Positions 36,192 to 48,668 of a DNA stretch of 57,551 nucleotides are shown in pieces. Both the position numbers and the translations under genes were made by a program. Under the pieces are notes generated by a model. That model did not search any database. It saw only the letters and a list, made by a program, of their open reading frames with translations, and was not told the origin of the DNA. Source of the DNA: Arenimonas sp. (lineage in GTDB: Bacteria; Pseudomonadota; Gammaproteobacteria; Xanthomonadales; Xanthomonadaceae); the NCBI GenBank assembly GCA_026398695.1, contig JAPLSJ010000099.1:1-57551 (forward strand), given 5' to 3'. Within the stretch, counting starts at the first letter, position 1; each line of letters starts with the position of its first letter.

Positions 36192-36238
36192 ACGCAATCA
36201 TATTGCGTTCAATGCCGCAGCTGACGCAATAACGCAAT
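36192..36238. promoter_or_regulatory. Repeated ACGCAAT sites between lrp and phhA
   Basis: ACGCAAT (36192-36198) and ATTGCGT (36202-36208) form an inverted repeat with a 3-nt spacer. Two more direct copies of ACGCAAT lie at 36224-36230 and 36232-36238. The cluster is in the divergent gap before the phenylalanine hydroxylase, in the position expected for Lrp/AsnC operators. Confidence 0.7.
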
Positions 36239-36290
36239 CCCCTTGCGCGCCCCCGACGCTAGACTATCCGCCACCCCGGAGGCCGTCCCG

Positions 36291-37178
36291 ATGAACCAGC
36301 CCAAGCGCGTCGAACACCAAATGACCGACAAGGGCTACGTGCCGGTCTACACCACCGACGTGGTCGAGCAGCCCTGGGCCAGCTACACCGACGAGGACCA
36401 CGCCGTCTGGGCGACGCTGTTCGAGCGCCAGCGCCAGATCCTCGTCGGCCGCGCCAGCGACGAGTTCCTGCACCAGCAGCAGGCCATGGGCATGACGCCC
36501 GACCGCATCCCGAAGTTCGACGACCTCAACCCGGTGCTGCGCAAGGCCACCGGCTGGGAGCTGGTCGGCGTCGAGGGCCTGCTGCCCGAGCTGACCTTCT
36601 TCGAGCACCTGGCCAACCGCCGCTTCCCGGTGACGTGGTGGATCCGCAAGCGCGACCAGCTTGATTACCTCGCCGAGCCCGACCTCTTCCACGACCTGTT
36701 CGGCCACGTGCCGCTGCTGATGAACCCGGTGTTCGCCGACTACATGGCCGCCTATGGCCGCGGCGGCGTCAAGGCGCACGCCATCGGCCCCGAGGCGCTG
36801 GTGAACCTCACGCGCCTGTACTGGTACACGGTGGAATTCGGCCTGATCCGCCAGGCCGATGGCCTGCGCATCTACGGCAGCGGCATCGTCTCGTCCAAGG
36901 GCGAATCCATCCACTGCCTGGAATCGGCCTCGCCCAACCGCATCGGCTTCGACCTCGAGCGCATCATGCGCACGCGCTACCGCATCGACAGCTACCAGAA
37001 GACCTACTTCGTCATCGACAGCTACGAGCAGTTGATGGACGCCACGCGCCCCGACTTCACGCCGATCTACGCGCGCCTGGCCGCGCAGGAAAGCGTGCCG
37101 GCCGGCTCGGTGCAGCCCGGCGACGCGGTCTACCAGCGCGGCACCGGCGAAGGCTGGCCCGAAGGCGCCGACGTCTAG
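36291..37178 (+). CDS. phhA: Phenylalanine 4-monooxygenase
   Basis: This 295-residue enzyme hydroxylates phenylalanine to tyrosine with tetrahydropterin and non-haem iron. The iron ligands are visible: two His in DLFHDLFGHVPLL near 140 and Glu in WYTVEFGL near 182. The length fits monomeric bacterial phenylalanine hydroxylases. A GGAGG ribosome site is 8 nt before the ATG. The Lrp-type regulator is divergent, with repeated binding sites between. Confidence 0.97.
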   Translation: MNQPKRVEHQMTDKGYVPVYTTDVVEQPWASYTDEDHAVWATLFERQRQILVGRASDEFLHQQQAMGMTPDRIPKFDDLNPVLRKATGWELVGVEGLLPELTFFEHLANRRFPVTWWIRKRDQLDYLAEPDLFHDLFGHVPLLMNPVFADYMAAYGRGGVKAHAIGPEALVNLTRLYWYTVEFGLIRQADGLRIYGSGIVSSKGESIHCLESASPNRIGFDLERIMRTRYRIDSYQKTYFVIDSYEQLMDATRPDFTPIYARLAAQESVPAGSVQPGDAVYQRGTGEGWPEGADV

Positions 37179-37882
37179 CCGGTCACCGCATTGCCCGGCG
37201 ACGCAGCGGCCTGGCGTTTGGGCAGGTACTTGCGAGTCAGGTAAACACCCGCCAGCGAAGCCACCACCAGCGGCGCCAGCCACGCCAGGTTGAGCAGGCT
37301 CGAACCCGCCAGGAACGGTAGCAGCTTGGGCAGCCCGATCTGCAGGAAGGCGATGTGGGTGGCGATACCGTTGCCGAGCATGGCGGCCAGGTGCTGGCGC
37401 AGCGGCCAGCGCGCATCGTCGGGCTCGCGGCGCGAGAACCGCCACATGTTCACCGCACCGATGATGCCGATGCTGGAAAAGGCCACGAAGATCACCTGCA
37501 TCTGGTTGGTGATGAACAGGCCCACGTAAGCGATCGCCAGGCCGCTCACCAGGTTGGCCAGCATCAGTGCGCGGTACACCGGGCCGGTGAACCGCGCCCA
37601 GTCGCGCTTGTCCTTCACCGCGCGCCAGCTGGTCCACACCGAGGTGGTGGTGATGATCACCAGGTACGCCAGGAAACCGCCCGCCACCGGATTGCGCGCG
37701 GCCAGCGCGGCGGTCAGCGGTATCGCCGCCAGCAGCAGGCCCGTCATGGATAGCAGGTAGAGCTTGCCCGAGGCGCGGTGCAACGGGCTGCCCTTGCGGC
37801 TAAGGCCCGAGGTCCAGAAGGTGGCCAGGGCCAGGGTGCCCAGGCCGACATGGACGAAGTAACTCAGGGTTTGCAGGGTCAT
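37175..37882 (-). CDS. Hypothetical multi-pass membrane protein
   Basis: This 235-residue protein has about seven hydrophobic helices (first near 5-25: LSYFVHVGLGTLALATFW; last near 202-220). I do not recognise a family. A GAGGAC ribosome site precedes ATG 37882. Its stop overlaps the phhA stop by 4 nt (CTAG), the genes converging. Confidence 0.7.
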   Translation of the reverse strand: MTLQTLSYFVHVGLGTLALATFWTSGLSRKGSPLHRASGKLYLLSMTGLLLAAIPLTAALAARNPVAGGFLAYLVIITTTSVWTSWRAVKDKRDWARFTGPVYRALMLANLVSGLAIAYVGLFITNQMQVIFVAFSSIGIIGAVNMWRFSRREPDDARWPLRQHLAAMLGNGIATHIAFLQIGLPKLLPFLAGSSLLNLAWLAPLVVASLAGVYLTRKYLPKRQAAASPGNAVTG

Positions 37883-38025
37883 GGCGGTGTCCTCGGGTGT
37901 GGCCACAGTGTTGCCCCGGGCGCGCCGGCCTGGCAGGTGCCGGCGGTCATCGGCGCGCGGTGCCGGAAGTCACCTTCTCGCGCCTTGGGCTTGAGTGCTT
38001 CGCGGGCTCGGCCCAAGCTGCGGGC

Positions 38026-39150
38026 ATGAACGAGCGACTCAAGACCCTGCTGTCCCCTCTGAACTTCGCCGGCTACCTGGCCTGGGGCGCGATCGGCTAC
38101 GAGATGCAGCTGTCGCACGATCCCGTCGAGACCGGCATTCCCCTGGCCGCCCTGGCCTCGCTTCACCTGTTGTTCCTGGCGCTGTTCATGGCCGTGACGT
38201 CGGGCCGGCAGGTCGGCCGCACCGCCAAGGCGATGGTGCTGGCCCAGATCGGCCTGGCATTCGCGCTGATGATGCTGGTGCGCTACTCGTCGCTGCCGAT
38301 CCTGCTCATCCTGTGCGTGGTGCAGCTGGTGCGCGTTTTCAGTCCGCGCATGTCCGTGCTCGTGATCGTCGCGCTGAACATCGCCGTCTATTTCACCTAC
38401 AGGGAGGTCTGGCAACTTCGGTCGCCGATGATTTCCACGATGATGCACATGAGCTTCCAGGGTTTCGCGGCGCTAACCGCCTGGTTCGCCTTCAACGCCG
38501 AGCGCACGCGCGACGAGCTCGCCGCCACCAACGCCGACCTGCTGGCCACCCGGTCGCTGCTGGCCGAAAGCGCGCGCGACTCCGAGCGCCTGCGGCTGTC
38601 GCGCGAGCTGCACGACGTGGCGGGCCACAAGCTCACCGCGCTCAAGATCAACCTGGCCACGCTGGTGCGCGACCCGCGCTTCACCGGCGACGAGCGCGTG
38701 GCGATGTGCGCCAGCCTGGCCGATGAACTGTTGGCCGACATCCGCGGCGTGGTGCAGCAGACGCGCATGGACGACGGGCTGGACCTGGCCGAAGCGATCA
38801 AGCTGCTCGCCCGCCCGTTCCCGCGGCCGCGCCTGGAGCTGGAGATCGCCGACGGCGCCCGCGTGGCCACCGTGGCCCAGGCCGAAGCGGTGCTGCGCGC
38901 GGTGCAGGAGGGCCTCACCAATGCGGTGAAACATTCGCAGGCGCACACCCTGTGGGTGGTGCTGCGGCGCGAAGGCGCCGCGCTGCGGCTCGACATCCGC
39001 GACGACGGCCGCGGCAGCGGCACGCTGCACGCGGGCAACGGCCTGAGCGGCATGCGCGAGCGGCTGGAGGCCATCGGCGGCGGGCTGGACATCCAGCGCA
39101 CCGAAACCGGCGGCGTGCACCTGCAGGCCTGGCTGCCGGTGGCGGCATGA
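38026..39150 (+). CDS. Sensor histidine kinase, NarL/DesK type
   Basis: The 374-residue protein has about five membrane helices in residues 1-155, then a HisKA_3 domain with the phospho-His in RELHDVAGHKLTALKI near 200. A HATPase domain near 270-370 has VQEGLTNAVKHS and DDGRGSG. The start ATG at 38026 sits in GGGCATG. Its stop overlaps the next gene's start (ATGA), so the pair is translationally coupled. Confidence 0.92.
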   Translation: MNERLKTLLSPLNFAGYLAWGAIGYEMQLSHDPVETGIPLAALASLHLLFLALFMAVTSGRQVGRTAKAMVLAQIGLAFALMMLVRYSSLPILLILCVVQLVRVFSPRMSVLVIVALNIAVYFTYREVWQLRSPMISTMMHMSFQGFAALTAWFAFNAERTRDELAATNADLLATRSLLAESARDSERLRLSRELHDVAGHKLTALKINLATLVRDPRFTGDERVAMCASLADELLADIRGVVQQTRMDDGLDLAEAIKLLARPFPRPRLELEIADGARVATVAQAEAVLRAVQEGLTNAVKHSQAHTLWVVLRREGAALRLDIRDDGRGSGTLHAGNGLSGMRERLEAIGGGLDIQRTETGGVHLQAWLPVAA

Positions 39151-39797
39151 GCGGCGCCGCGCGGGCGCCGCTGCGGCTGGCGCTGGCCGACGACCAGGCG
39201 CTGGTGCGCAGCGGCCTGAAGGCGCTGCTGGCGGGCTTCGACACGCTGCAGGTGGTGCTGGAGGCCAGCGACGGCCAGGCCCTGCTTGATGCGCTGCTGG
39301 TTTCGCCGGTGGACGTGGTGCTGTCCGACATCCGCATGCCCGGCCTGGACGGCCTGGGCCTGGTGCGCGCCCTGCGCGAGCGCGGCGACGCCACGCCGGT
39401 GGTGCTGCTGACCACGTTCGACGATGCGGCGCTGCCGCTGCGCGCCGCCGAGGCCGGGGCGCAGGGCTTCCTGCTCAAGGACGCCTCGCCCGAGGACCTG
39501 CTGGAAGCCATCACCCGCGTCGCCGCCGGCGAGACCCTGCTCGCGCCCGTGCCCACCGACCCCGTGCGGGCGCGCTACGCCTACCGCGACCAGTCGGCAC
39601 CCACCGACACCTTCAACGAGCGCGAGGTGTCGATCCTGCGGCTGCTGGCCGGCGGCTATTCCAACCGCGAGATCGCCAAGGCGGTGTTCCTGTCCGAGGG
39701 CACGGTGAAGAACTACGTGTCCGACATCCTCGACAAGCTGGGCACCCGCGACCGCACGCGCGCGGTGCTCAAGGCGATCACGCTGCGCATCATCTGA
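39147..39797 (+). CDS. LuxR/NarL-type response regulator
   Basis: This 216-residue protein has a receiver domain (LALADDQALVR, phospho-Asp in LSDIRMPGLDG near 53, LLKDASPEDL) and a C-terminal helix-turn-helix (FNEREVSILRLLAGGYSNREIAK, GTVKNYVSDILDKL). It is the DNA-binding partner of the kinase at 38026, whose stop overlaps this ATG by 4 nt. The regulon cannot be read from the window. Confidence 0.94.
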   Translation: MSGAARAPLRLALADDQALVRSGLKALLAGFDTLQVVLEASDGQALLDALLVSPVDVVLSDIRMPGLDGLGLVRALRERGDATPVVLLTTFDDAALPLRAAEAGAQGFLLKDASPEDLLEAITRVAAGETLLAPVPTDPVRARYAYRDQSAPTDTFNEREVSILRLLAGGYSNREIAKAVFLSEGTVKNYVSDILDKLGTRDRTRAVLKAITLRII

Positions 39798-39810
39798 GCG
39801 CGCGGTGGCC

Positions 39811-40347
39811 TCACTGCGCGTCGGCGTCCTGCGGCGGCATCGGCGGCGGGAAGACCTGCGGGTCGTAGTACCAGTCGTTGATGTCCAGCCCGTCGCGCAC
39901 CTCGCCGGCCGCCACCGTCACCAGCAGCGGCGCGTGGTCGTCGCAGCCGCTGGCACCGCTGGCCAGGCAGGCGCTGGCCGCGCTGAGCAGTCCCGGGTCG
40001 CCCGCGGTGCCGGTGTCCTGCGGCCAGGCCAGCAGCCACCAGGCGCCGGCGGGAACGTCCAGCAGGTACGTGGCCTGGCCAAGCGCCGTGCGGAAGCAGA
40101 CCGCAGTGCCCGGGTCGGTGCTGTCCACGGCGCACACGCGCATCACCGGCAGCTCTTCGGACGGGTAGGTGATGCGCCCGGTGAGGCGCGCGGGCAGCGG
40201 ACCGGTGACCTCCACGGGCGTGGGCGCCACGAGCCCGGCGGCCTCCGCCGGATCCTGCACCGGCGCGGGTTTGGCCTCGGCGGCCGGGGCCGGCGGTGGC
40301 GCCGGCGCGCAGCCGGCGAGCAGCAGCAAAAGCAGGGCGTGGCGCAT
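39811..40347 (-). CDS. Hypothetical lipoprotein
   Basis: This 178-residue protein starts with MRHALLLLLLAGCAP, a short lipobox signal with Cys13, followed by an Ala/Pro linker. The rest has four well-separated Cys (VCAVDST..., AVCFRT, ACLASGASGC) and a Pro-rich end. It resembles a carboxypeptidase-regulatory-like beta sandwich (LTGRITYPSEELPVMRVCAV, DVPAGAWWLLA), but I do not assign a function. It is 17 nt after the MgtC-like gene and in the same direction. Confidence 0.7.
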   Translation of the reverse strand: MRHALLLLLLAGCAPAPPPAPAAEAKPAPVQDPAEAAGLVAPTPVEVTGPLPARLTGRITYPSEELPVMRVCAVDSTDPGTAVCFRTALGQATYLLDVPAGAWWLLAWPQDTGTAGDPGLLSAASACLASGASGCDDHAPLLVTVAAGEVRDGLDINDWYYDPQVFPPPMPPQDADAQ

Positions 40348-40364
40348 TGTTCGCTCTCCGGAGT

Positions 40365-41600
40365 TCACAGCAAGGCCAGGACCGCGGCAGCGGCCAGTAC
40401 CGACGCGGCCAGCCCGGCGCCAACGCGCAGCGCATAGGCGCGGCCGCCGCTGACCCAGGCCACGACGGTCTTGGCCAGGCCGCTGGCCACCAGCAGGCCC
40501 ACCAGGCCCAGGCGCGCCTCGTCCGCCGACAGCACGCCGGTCTTGTAGAGATTGCCGACCGTGGCCACGGCGGCGTGCAGTTCGCCCAGCGCCGCCACCA
40601 GGGCCACCGCCATGGCGCCGCGCGGGCCCACCCAGGCATTGAGCGCCGCCGACAGGAACAGCACCGCGGCGATCACCACCGCGAACACCAGCGAATGGCG
40701 GAACTGGAACATCCTGGTTTCGGCGTTCGGCGGCGGCACGGAATCGGCGCCGTTGCCGCGCAGCCCCAGCAGGCCGCCGGCGGCGAGCACGGCCGCCACG
40801 GCGGCCAGCTCGGGCCACAGCTGCTCCAGCAGCTCCGGGGACACCGTCAGCAGGATCGGCACGAACAGGCTCAGCGAGGCCAGGTTGGCCAGCATCGCCG
40901 CGCCCACCGCGGGCCGCAGCAGCGCCGGTGTTTCGCGCACGCGCTGGCCGAAGCCGGCCACGGCGGCGGTGGACGACACATAGCCGGCGAAGAACCCGGC
41001 GATCGCCAGGCCGCGGCGGTTGCCCACCACGCGCAGCGCCACGTGGCCCAGGGCGCTGATGGCCATCACCAGCACCACCAGCGTCCACAGCACCGAGGGG
41101 TTGAAGACGTCGAACGGCCCCAGGGTCCGGTCGGGAACCAGCGGCAGCACCACCAGGGCCGAGGCCAACAGCACCAGGCCGTCGTGCACCTCGCGTTCGC
41201 TCATCAGTTCGCGGGTGAGCCGGTGCAGCGGCTTCTTGGCGTACAGCAGCACGGCCATCACCACGCCCAGGCCGGCGGCCAGCGGCGGGGACCGCATGGC
41301 CAGGCCGCCGAGCAGGCAGATCGCCACCAGGGCGATCTCGCTGGTCAGGCCCGGGTCGCTGTCCCGGGTCTGGCGGTAGCTGAGGGCCACGAACACGCCC
41401 ATCAGGGCCACGGTGACCGCGAACGCCAGGGGATCGATCCACAGCGACACCGCGCCGGCCATCGCCGCCAGGCCGTGGGTGCGCAGGCCGGCAACGATCA
41501 GGGCGTCGGCCTTGCGCCGCTCGCGAACGGCGCCCACCAGCAGGCCCACCCCGAGGGCGGTGGCGAGGGCTTTGGCGGTTTCCGGGTCGAACGCGGGCAT
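40365..41600 (-). CDS. MgtC/SapB family membrane protein (DUF4010)
   Basis: The 411-residue protein has about 11 membrane helices. The N-terminal MgtC/SapB motif is [14 protein letters not shown] near 17, and the DUF4010 half follows with [26 protein letters not shown] near 200 and [18 protein letters not shown] near 325. MgtC-type proteins are linked to Mg2+ stress, but the biochemical role is unknown. Confidence 0.85.
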   Translation of the reverse strand: MPAFDPETAKALATALGVGLLVGAVRERRKADALIVAGLRTHGLAAMAGAVSLWIDPLAFAVTVALMGVFVALSYRQTRDSDPGLTSEIALVAICLLGGLAMRSPPLAAGLGVVMAVLLYAKKPLHRLTRELMSEREVHDGLVLLASALVVLPLVPDRTLGPFDVFNPSVLWTLVVLVMAISALGHVALRVVGNRRGLAIAGFFAGYVSSTAAVAGFGQRVRETPALLRPAVGAAMLANLASLSLFVPILLTVSPELLEQLWPELAAVAAVLAAGGLLGLRGNGADSVPPPNAETRMFQFRHSLVFAVVIAAVLFLSAALNAWVGPRGAMAVALVAALGELHAAVATVGNLYKTGVLSADEARLGLVGLLVASGLAKTVVAWVSGGRAYALRVGAGLAASVLAAAAVLALL

Positions 41601-41677
41601 ACCCCGATTCTGACACGCGCTTGCATGGGCGGCGCCAGCCCGGACAATGCCGGCTTCAGCCGCTGCCCGGTCCCGCC

Positions 41678-42715
41678 ATGAAGCCGATCTCGCTCACCCG
41701 CTACCTCATCCAGGAACAGCACGCCGGCCGCATCAACGCCGACCTGCGCCTGCTCATCGAGGTGGTCGCCCGCGCCTGCAAGACCATCTCCATCGCCGTC
41801 GGCAAGGGCGCCCTGGGCGGCGTGCTGGGCGACGCCGGCAGCCCCGGCCAGCAGAGCATGAACATCCAGGGCGAGGCGCAGAAGAAGCTCGACGTGCTGA
41901 GCAACGACATCCTGCTCGAAGCCAACGCCTGGGGCGGCCACCTCGCCGGCCTGGCGTCGGAGGAAATGGACCACAGCCAGCCGATTCCCGACGCGTTCCA
42001 GCGCGGCAACTACCTGCTGCTGTTCGACCCGCTGGACGGCAGCTCCAACATCGACGTGAACATCTCCGTGGGCACCATCTTCTCGGTGCTGCGCTGCCCC
42101 GACGGCGTGGTGTCGCCGGGCGACGAACACTTCCTGCAGCCCGGCACCACGCAGGTGTGCGCCGGCTACACCACCTACGGCCCGAGCACGATGCTGGTGC
42201 TGACCGTCGGCCACGGAACCCACGCCTTCACGCTCGACCGCGAGGTGGGCAGCTTCGTGATGACCGCGCGCGACATGCAGATCCCGGCGGACACCAAGGA
42301 GTTCGCCATCAACATGTCCAACCAGCGCCACTGGGAGCCGCCGATGCAGGCGTACGTGGGCGAGCTGCTGGCCGGCAAGGAAGGCCCGCGCGGCAAGGAC
42401 TTCAACATGCGCTGGGTGGCCAGCATGGTGGCCGACGTGCACCGCATCCTGACCCGCGGCGGCGTGTTCTTCTACCCGATGGACAGCAAGTGCCGGGCCC
42501 AGGGCGGCAAGCTGCGCCTGATGTACGAAGCCAACCCGATGAGCTTCATCGTCGAACAGGCCGGCGGCGCCGCCAGCACCGGCCGCCAGCGCATGCTTGA
42601 GGTCACGCCCACCGGCCTGCACCAGCGCGTGCCGGTGATGCTGGGCTCGCGCAATGAAGTGGCCGAGGCCGTGCGCCACCACGCGGCGTACTACGCCGCG
42701 GAAAACGCCGGGTGA
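41678..42715 (+). CDS. fbp: Class 1 fructose-1,6-bisphosphatase
   Basis: This 345-residue enzyme removes the 1-phosphate from fructose 1,6-bisphosphate in gluconeogenesis. Metal-binding and substrate motifs are intact: [43 protein letters not shown] near 120, and [15 protein letters not shown] near 285. Its stop overlaps the next gene's GTG start (GTGA), so the following oxygenase is coupled. Confidence 0.97.
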   Translation: MKPISLTRYLIQEQHAGRINADLRLLIEVVARACKTISIAVGKGALGGVLGDAGSPGQQSMNIQGEAQKKLDVLSNDILLEANAWGGHLAGLASEEMDHSQPIPDAFQRGNYLLLFDPLDGSSNIDVNISVGTIFSVLRCPDGVVSPGDEHFLQPGTTQVCAGYTTYGPSTMLVLTVGHGTHAFTLDREVGSFVMTARDMQIPADTKEFAINMSNQRHWEPPMQAYVGELLAGKEGPRGKDFNMRWVASMVADVHRILTRGGVFFYPMDSKCRAQGGKLRLMYEANPMSFIVEQAGGAASTGRQRMLEVTPTGLHQRVPVMLGSRNEVAEAVRHHAAYYAAENAG

Positions 42716-43407
42716 ACGACTTCATCGAGGTCTACGAAGGCGCGCTGTCGCGCGAGGCCTGCGCGCAGCTGGTGGCGGCCTTCGAGGCCAGCGGCGCCGC
42801 CGTGCCCGGCCGCGTCGGCGGTGGCGTGCTGCCCGAGCTCAAGGACAGCCGCGACATCCAGATCAGCGGGCAGCCCGAATGGCGCGACGCCGAGAACGCG
42901 CTCAACAACGCCGTCTTCAAGGGCCTGCTGGCCTACCTGCGCAAGTACCGCTACGCGCTGATCGCGCCGCTGATGCTGCAGGTCACCGACGCCGACGGCA
43001 AGCCGCGCCGCATCGCCGCCGAAGACTTCGACGCGATGGACGACGGCGCGCTGGCCAACCTCGTGCGTTCGGTGCTGCGCCCCGGCGGCATCAACCTGCA
43101 GCGCTACACCGCCGGCCAGGGCGGCTACCCGTACTGGCACTGCGAATTGTTCCCGCGCGACCCGACCGCCGAGACCCTGCACCGGCACGTGCTGTGGACG
43201 ATCTACCTCAACGACGGCTTCGAGGCCGGCGAAACCGAATTCCTCTACCAGGACCGCAAGGTCACGCCGCGAACGGGCAGCCTGCTGATCGCACCGGCCG
43301 CCTTCACCCACACCCACCGCGGCAACCGGCCCGAAGGCGGCGACAAGTACATCGCCACCAGCTGGATCCTGTTCCAGCGCGCCGAGACGCTGTTCGCCGC
43401 GCGCTGA
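42712..43407 (+). CDS. 2OG-Fe(II) dioxygenase family protein
   Basis: This 231-residue protein starts with GTG inside the fbp stop. The double-stranded beta-helix carries the iron ligands HCE ([11 protein letters not shown], near 142) and a distal His ([13 protein letters not shown], near 200), with a downstream basic residue for 2-oxoglutarate (Arg or Lys in the [12 protein letters not shown] region). Also seen are [14 protein letters not shown] and [10 protein letters not shown], as in 2OG hydroxylases. The substrate is unknown. Confidence 0.85.
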   Translation: MNDFIEVYEGALSREACAQLVAAFEASGAAVPGRVGGGVLPELKDSRDIQISGQPEWRDAENALNNAVFKGLLAYLRKYRYALIAPLMLQVTDADGKPRRIAAEDFDAMDDGALANLVRSVLRPGGINLQRYTAGQGGYPYWHCELFPRDPTAETLHRHVLWTIYLNDGFEAGETEFLYQDRKVTPRTGSLLIAPAAFTHTHRGNRPEGGDKYIATSWILFQRAETLFAAR

Positions 43408-43491
43408 AGCAACCGCTCCGCGGCACCAGCATCCAATTGCGGCACAATCCCCGGTCACGCCCCGCGATCCGGGGCGGCCCACGGAGACGGC

Positions 43492-44907
43492 ATGTCCTTC
43501 ACCGAACTCTGGCCGCAGCTCAGGCCCGTCCTGCTGGGCGTGTGGATCGCCTACCTGGTGGTGCTGGCGGGCTGGATCGTGATGCAAAAGCGCGAGCCGA
43601 TCGCCACGCTGAGCTGGCTGCTGTCACTGGCGCTGCTGCCGGTGCTGGGGCTGGTGATCTACCACTTCCTCGGCCCGCAGCGGATCAAGCGACACCGGCT
43701 GCGGCGGTCGCGTTCCCGCGCGAGCCTGGACGACACGCTGCCGGCGGGGCTCAAGGCCAGCGACGATTGCACCACGGTCGCCCGGCTGGGCCGCTCCGCC
43801 ACCGGTTTCTCGCCCAGCACGGCCACGCGCATCGAGCTGCTGGTGGGCGGCGGCGCCACGTATGACGCCCTGCTGCTGGCCATCGCCGGGGCCAGCCACC
43901 ACCTGCACGTGGAGTACTACATCTTCGAACCCGACCGCACCGGCACGCGCGTGCGCGATGCCCTGGTGGCCGCGGCCCGGCGCGGCGTGAGGGTGCGGCT
44001 GCTGCTCGATGGGATCGGGTCGGGCCGGCTCAACCGGGCCTTCCTGGCGCCGCTGGAGGCGGCGGGCGTCGAAGTGGCGTGGTTCCATCCGGTGCGCCTG
44101 CGCTGGCTCTGGCGTCCGCGCATGAACCTGCGCAACCACCGAAAGGTGGTCGTGGTGGACGGCCTGGTCGGCTTCACGGGCGGCATCAACGTCACCGACG
44201 AAGAGGACGAGCGCCTGCGCAGCGACGCTTTCCACGACCTGCACCTGCGGCTGGAGGGCGAGGTGGTGCGCTGGCTTCAGCTGGCCTTCCTGGAAGACTG
44301 GCACTACGCCACGGGCGTCGCGCTGCGCGACCAGAAGCTCTGGCCCGAGATCGCGCCCGGCGACGTGCTGGCGCAGGTGCTGCCGGCGGGCCCGGATTCG
44401 CCCTGGGAGGCCATCCACCGGGTGATGGTCGAGGCGATCCACCAGGCCAACCGCCGCGTCTGGCTGGTGACGCCCTATTTCGTGCCCGGCGAAGCGGCGC
44501 ACATGGCGCTCACGTCGGCGGCGCTGCGCGGCCTGGACGTGCGGGTGATCGTGCCGGCCCAGTCGGATTCGCTCGTGGTGTCGGCCGCCGCTCGCTCTTA
44601 CTACGACGACCTGGTGGCGGCCGGCGTGCGGGTGTTCGAGTACGGGCCGCGCATGCTGCACAGCAAGGCGCTGCTGGTGGACGAGGACCTGTGCCTGATC
44701 GGCAGCGCCAACTTCGACCACCGCAGCTTCAGGCTCAACTTCGAGCTGAGCCTGCTGATGCACGGCCGCGAACTGGCGTCCACGCTGGAAGCCAGCCTGC
44801 TCGAGGACCTGGGCCACTGCCAGGAAGTGAAGGCCGACCGACCGGCGGCAGCGTTTCCCCGCCGGCTGGGCGAGGCCTGCGCCCGCCTGCTGTCGCCCCT
44901 GCTCTAG
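43492..44907 (+). CDS. cls: Cardiolipin synthase
   Basis: The 471-residue protein has two N-terminal membrane segments and two phospholipase D motifs: NHRKVVVVDGLVGFTGG near 218 and HSKALLVDEDLCLIGSANFDHRSF near 388. It joins phosphatidylglycerols or related lipids to cardiolipin at the inner membrane. The N-terminal WIAYLVVLAGWIVMQKREP segment is typical of this class. Confidence 0.95.
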   Translation: MSFTELWPQLRPVLLGVWIAYLVVLAGWIVMQKREPIATLSWLLSLALLPVLGLVIYHFLGPQRIKRHRLRRSRSRASLDDTLPAGLKASDDCTTVARLGRSATGFSPSTATRIELLVGGGATYDALLLAIAGASHHLHVEYYIFEPDRTGTRVRDALVAAARRGVRVRLLLDGIGSGRLNRAFLAPLEAAGVEVAWFHPVRLRWLWRPRMNLRNHRKVVVVDGLVGFTGGINVTDEEDERLRSDAFHDLHLRLEGEVVRWLQLAFLEDWHYATGVALRDQKLWPEIAPGDVLAQVLPAGPDSPWEAIHRVMVEAIHQANRRVWLVTPYFVPGEAAHMALTSAALRGLDVRVIVPAQSDSLVVSAAARSYYDDLVAAGVRVFEYGPRMLHSKALLVDEDLCLIGSANFDHRSFRLNFELSLLMHGRELASTLEASLLEDLGHCQEVKADRPAAAFPRRLGEACARLLSPLL

Positions 44908-44973
44908 GCTGTCGGGGCCCTGCCGCAGCCACGCCTGCTTGGGCTAAACTCCCGGCAAAACACGAGGTGTCCC

Positions 44974-45252
44974 ATGCACTGGATCTATCTGCTGGCGTCG
45001 CTGGCCTGCCTCGGCCTGGCCATGGTGCGCACCATGCCGACCTTCGGCGTGCTGATATTCCTGGCCGGCTCGGTCGGCTTCATGGTGGCGTGGATCCTGG
45101 GCTGGGTGTCGTCGCGCATCTCCAGCCAGTCGCGCGACGTGAGCTTCATCATGAGCGGCGAAGAACTCAAGCGCCTGCGCGAACAGGCCGAGGCGCGCAA
45201 GAACGCGCAGGCTGGCCAGGCCACGCCCGGCGACGATTCCAGCCAGGGCTGA
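44974..45252 (+). CDS. Small membrane protein, hypothetical
   Basis: This 92-residue protein has two membrane helices (about 3-18 and 27-45) and a cytoplasmic tail with a charged helix (SGEELKRLREQAEARKNAQ). A possible -10 box, TAAACT, lies at 44945-44950, and GAGGTG serves as a ribosome site. It is followed by a GlsB/YeaQ-type gene in the same direction. Function is not known. Confidence 0.7.
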   Translation: MHWIYLLASLACLGLAMVRTMPTFGVLIFLAGSVGFMVAWILGWVSSRISSQSRDVSFIMSGEELKRLREQAEARKNAQAGQATPGDDSSQG

Positions 45253-45314
45253 ATACCGCGCCGCGGACCGTCCGCGGCGTTGCATCCCACGCAACGCATG
45301 CCCCGGAGGGCGCC

Positions 45315-45557
45315 ATGAACCTGCTCATCTTCCTGATCATCGGTGCCCTCGCGGGTTGGCTCGCCGGCGTGGTGATCAAGGGCCGCGGCTTCGGCATCCT
45401 GGTGAACATGGTGGTCGGCGTGCTCGGCGCCTTCTTCGGCGGCTGGCTGCTGCCCAGGCTGGGCGTGGGTATCGGCGGCGACTTCGGCCTGTTCTTCACC
45501 GCCTTCATTGGCGCGGTGGTGCTGCTGGCGATCATCTCGCTGATCAAGCGCGCCTGA
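45315..45557 (+). CDS. GlsB/YeaQ/YmgE family stress-response membrane protein
   Basis: This 80-residue protein is almost entirely membrane helices, with the family pattern LIIGALAGWLAG, FGILVNMVVGVLGAFFGGWL and GLFFTAFIGAVVLLAII. Family members are transglycosylase-associated or stress-induced small membrane proteins without a proven biochemical activity. The start has GGAGGG 7 nt upstream. Confidence 0.9.
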   Translation: MNLLIFLIIGALAGWLAGVVIKGRGFGILVNMVVGVLGAFFGGWLLPRLGVGIGGDFGLFFTAFIGAVVLLAIISLIKRA

Positions 45558-45570
45558 GCGCGCGGCGCCC

Positions 45571-45712
45571 TCAGCGCGGCGTGCCGCGCCGGCAGGCGTC
45601 CGAGCAGTAGACCACCTGCGGCCAGTCGCGCTCCCACTTCTTTCGCCACTGGAAGTCGCGGCCGCACACGGGGCAGGTTTTCACAGGGCGCGGCGCGGCG
45701 GGGTTCCGTCGC

Positions 45713-45723
<11 letters not shown>
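45571..45723 (-). CDS. DUF2256 small zinc-binding-type protein
   Basis: This 50-residue frame starts at ATG 45723 and is too short to be picked up by ordinary ORF cutoffs. It contains [20 protein letters not shown] and YCSDACRRG, the CxxC and CxxxC pairs and WRKKWERDW core of DUF2256. It overlaps the last 11 nt of the upstream diguanylate cyclase gene, so it is probably coexpressed with it. Function is unknown; the Cys pattern suggests metal binding. Confidence 0.9.
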
Positions 45724-48598
<2,875 letters not shown>

Positions 48599-48668
48599 CA
48601 AAGCAAGGCGCAGGAAATGTGCGCCTGTCGGGGTTTTCGGGGCCGTCCGCACCCGGTACGCTGGCGGC

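Noticed and set aside
37984-38017. CTTGGGC...GCCCAAG inverted repeat before the NarL-type kinase
   Set aside because: A 7-bp stem with a 20-nt loop is weak in such a GC-rich sequence; no T-run or known site, so it was not annotated as a regulator.
43443-43448. CACAAT as a -10 box before cls
   Set aside because: It resembles a -10, but no -35 fits, so evidence is too weak to list.
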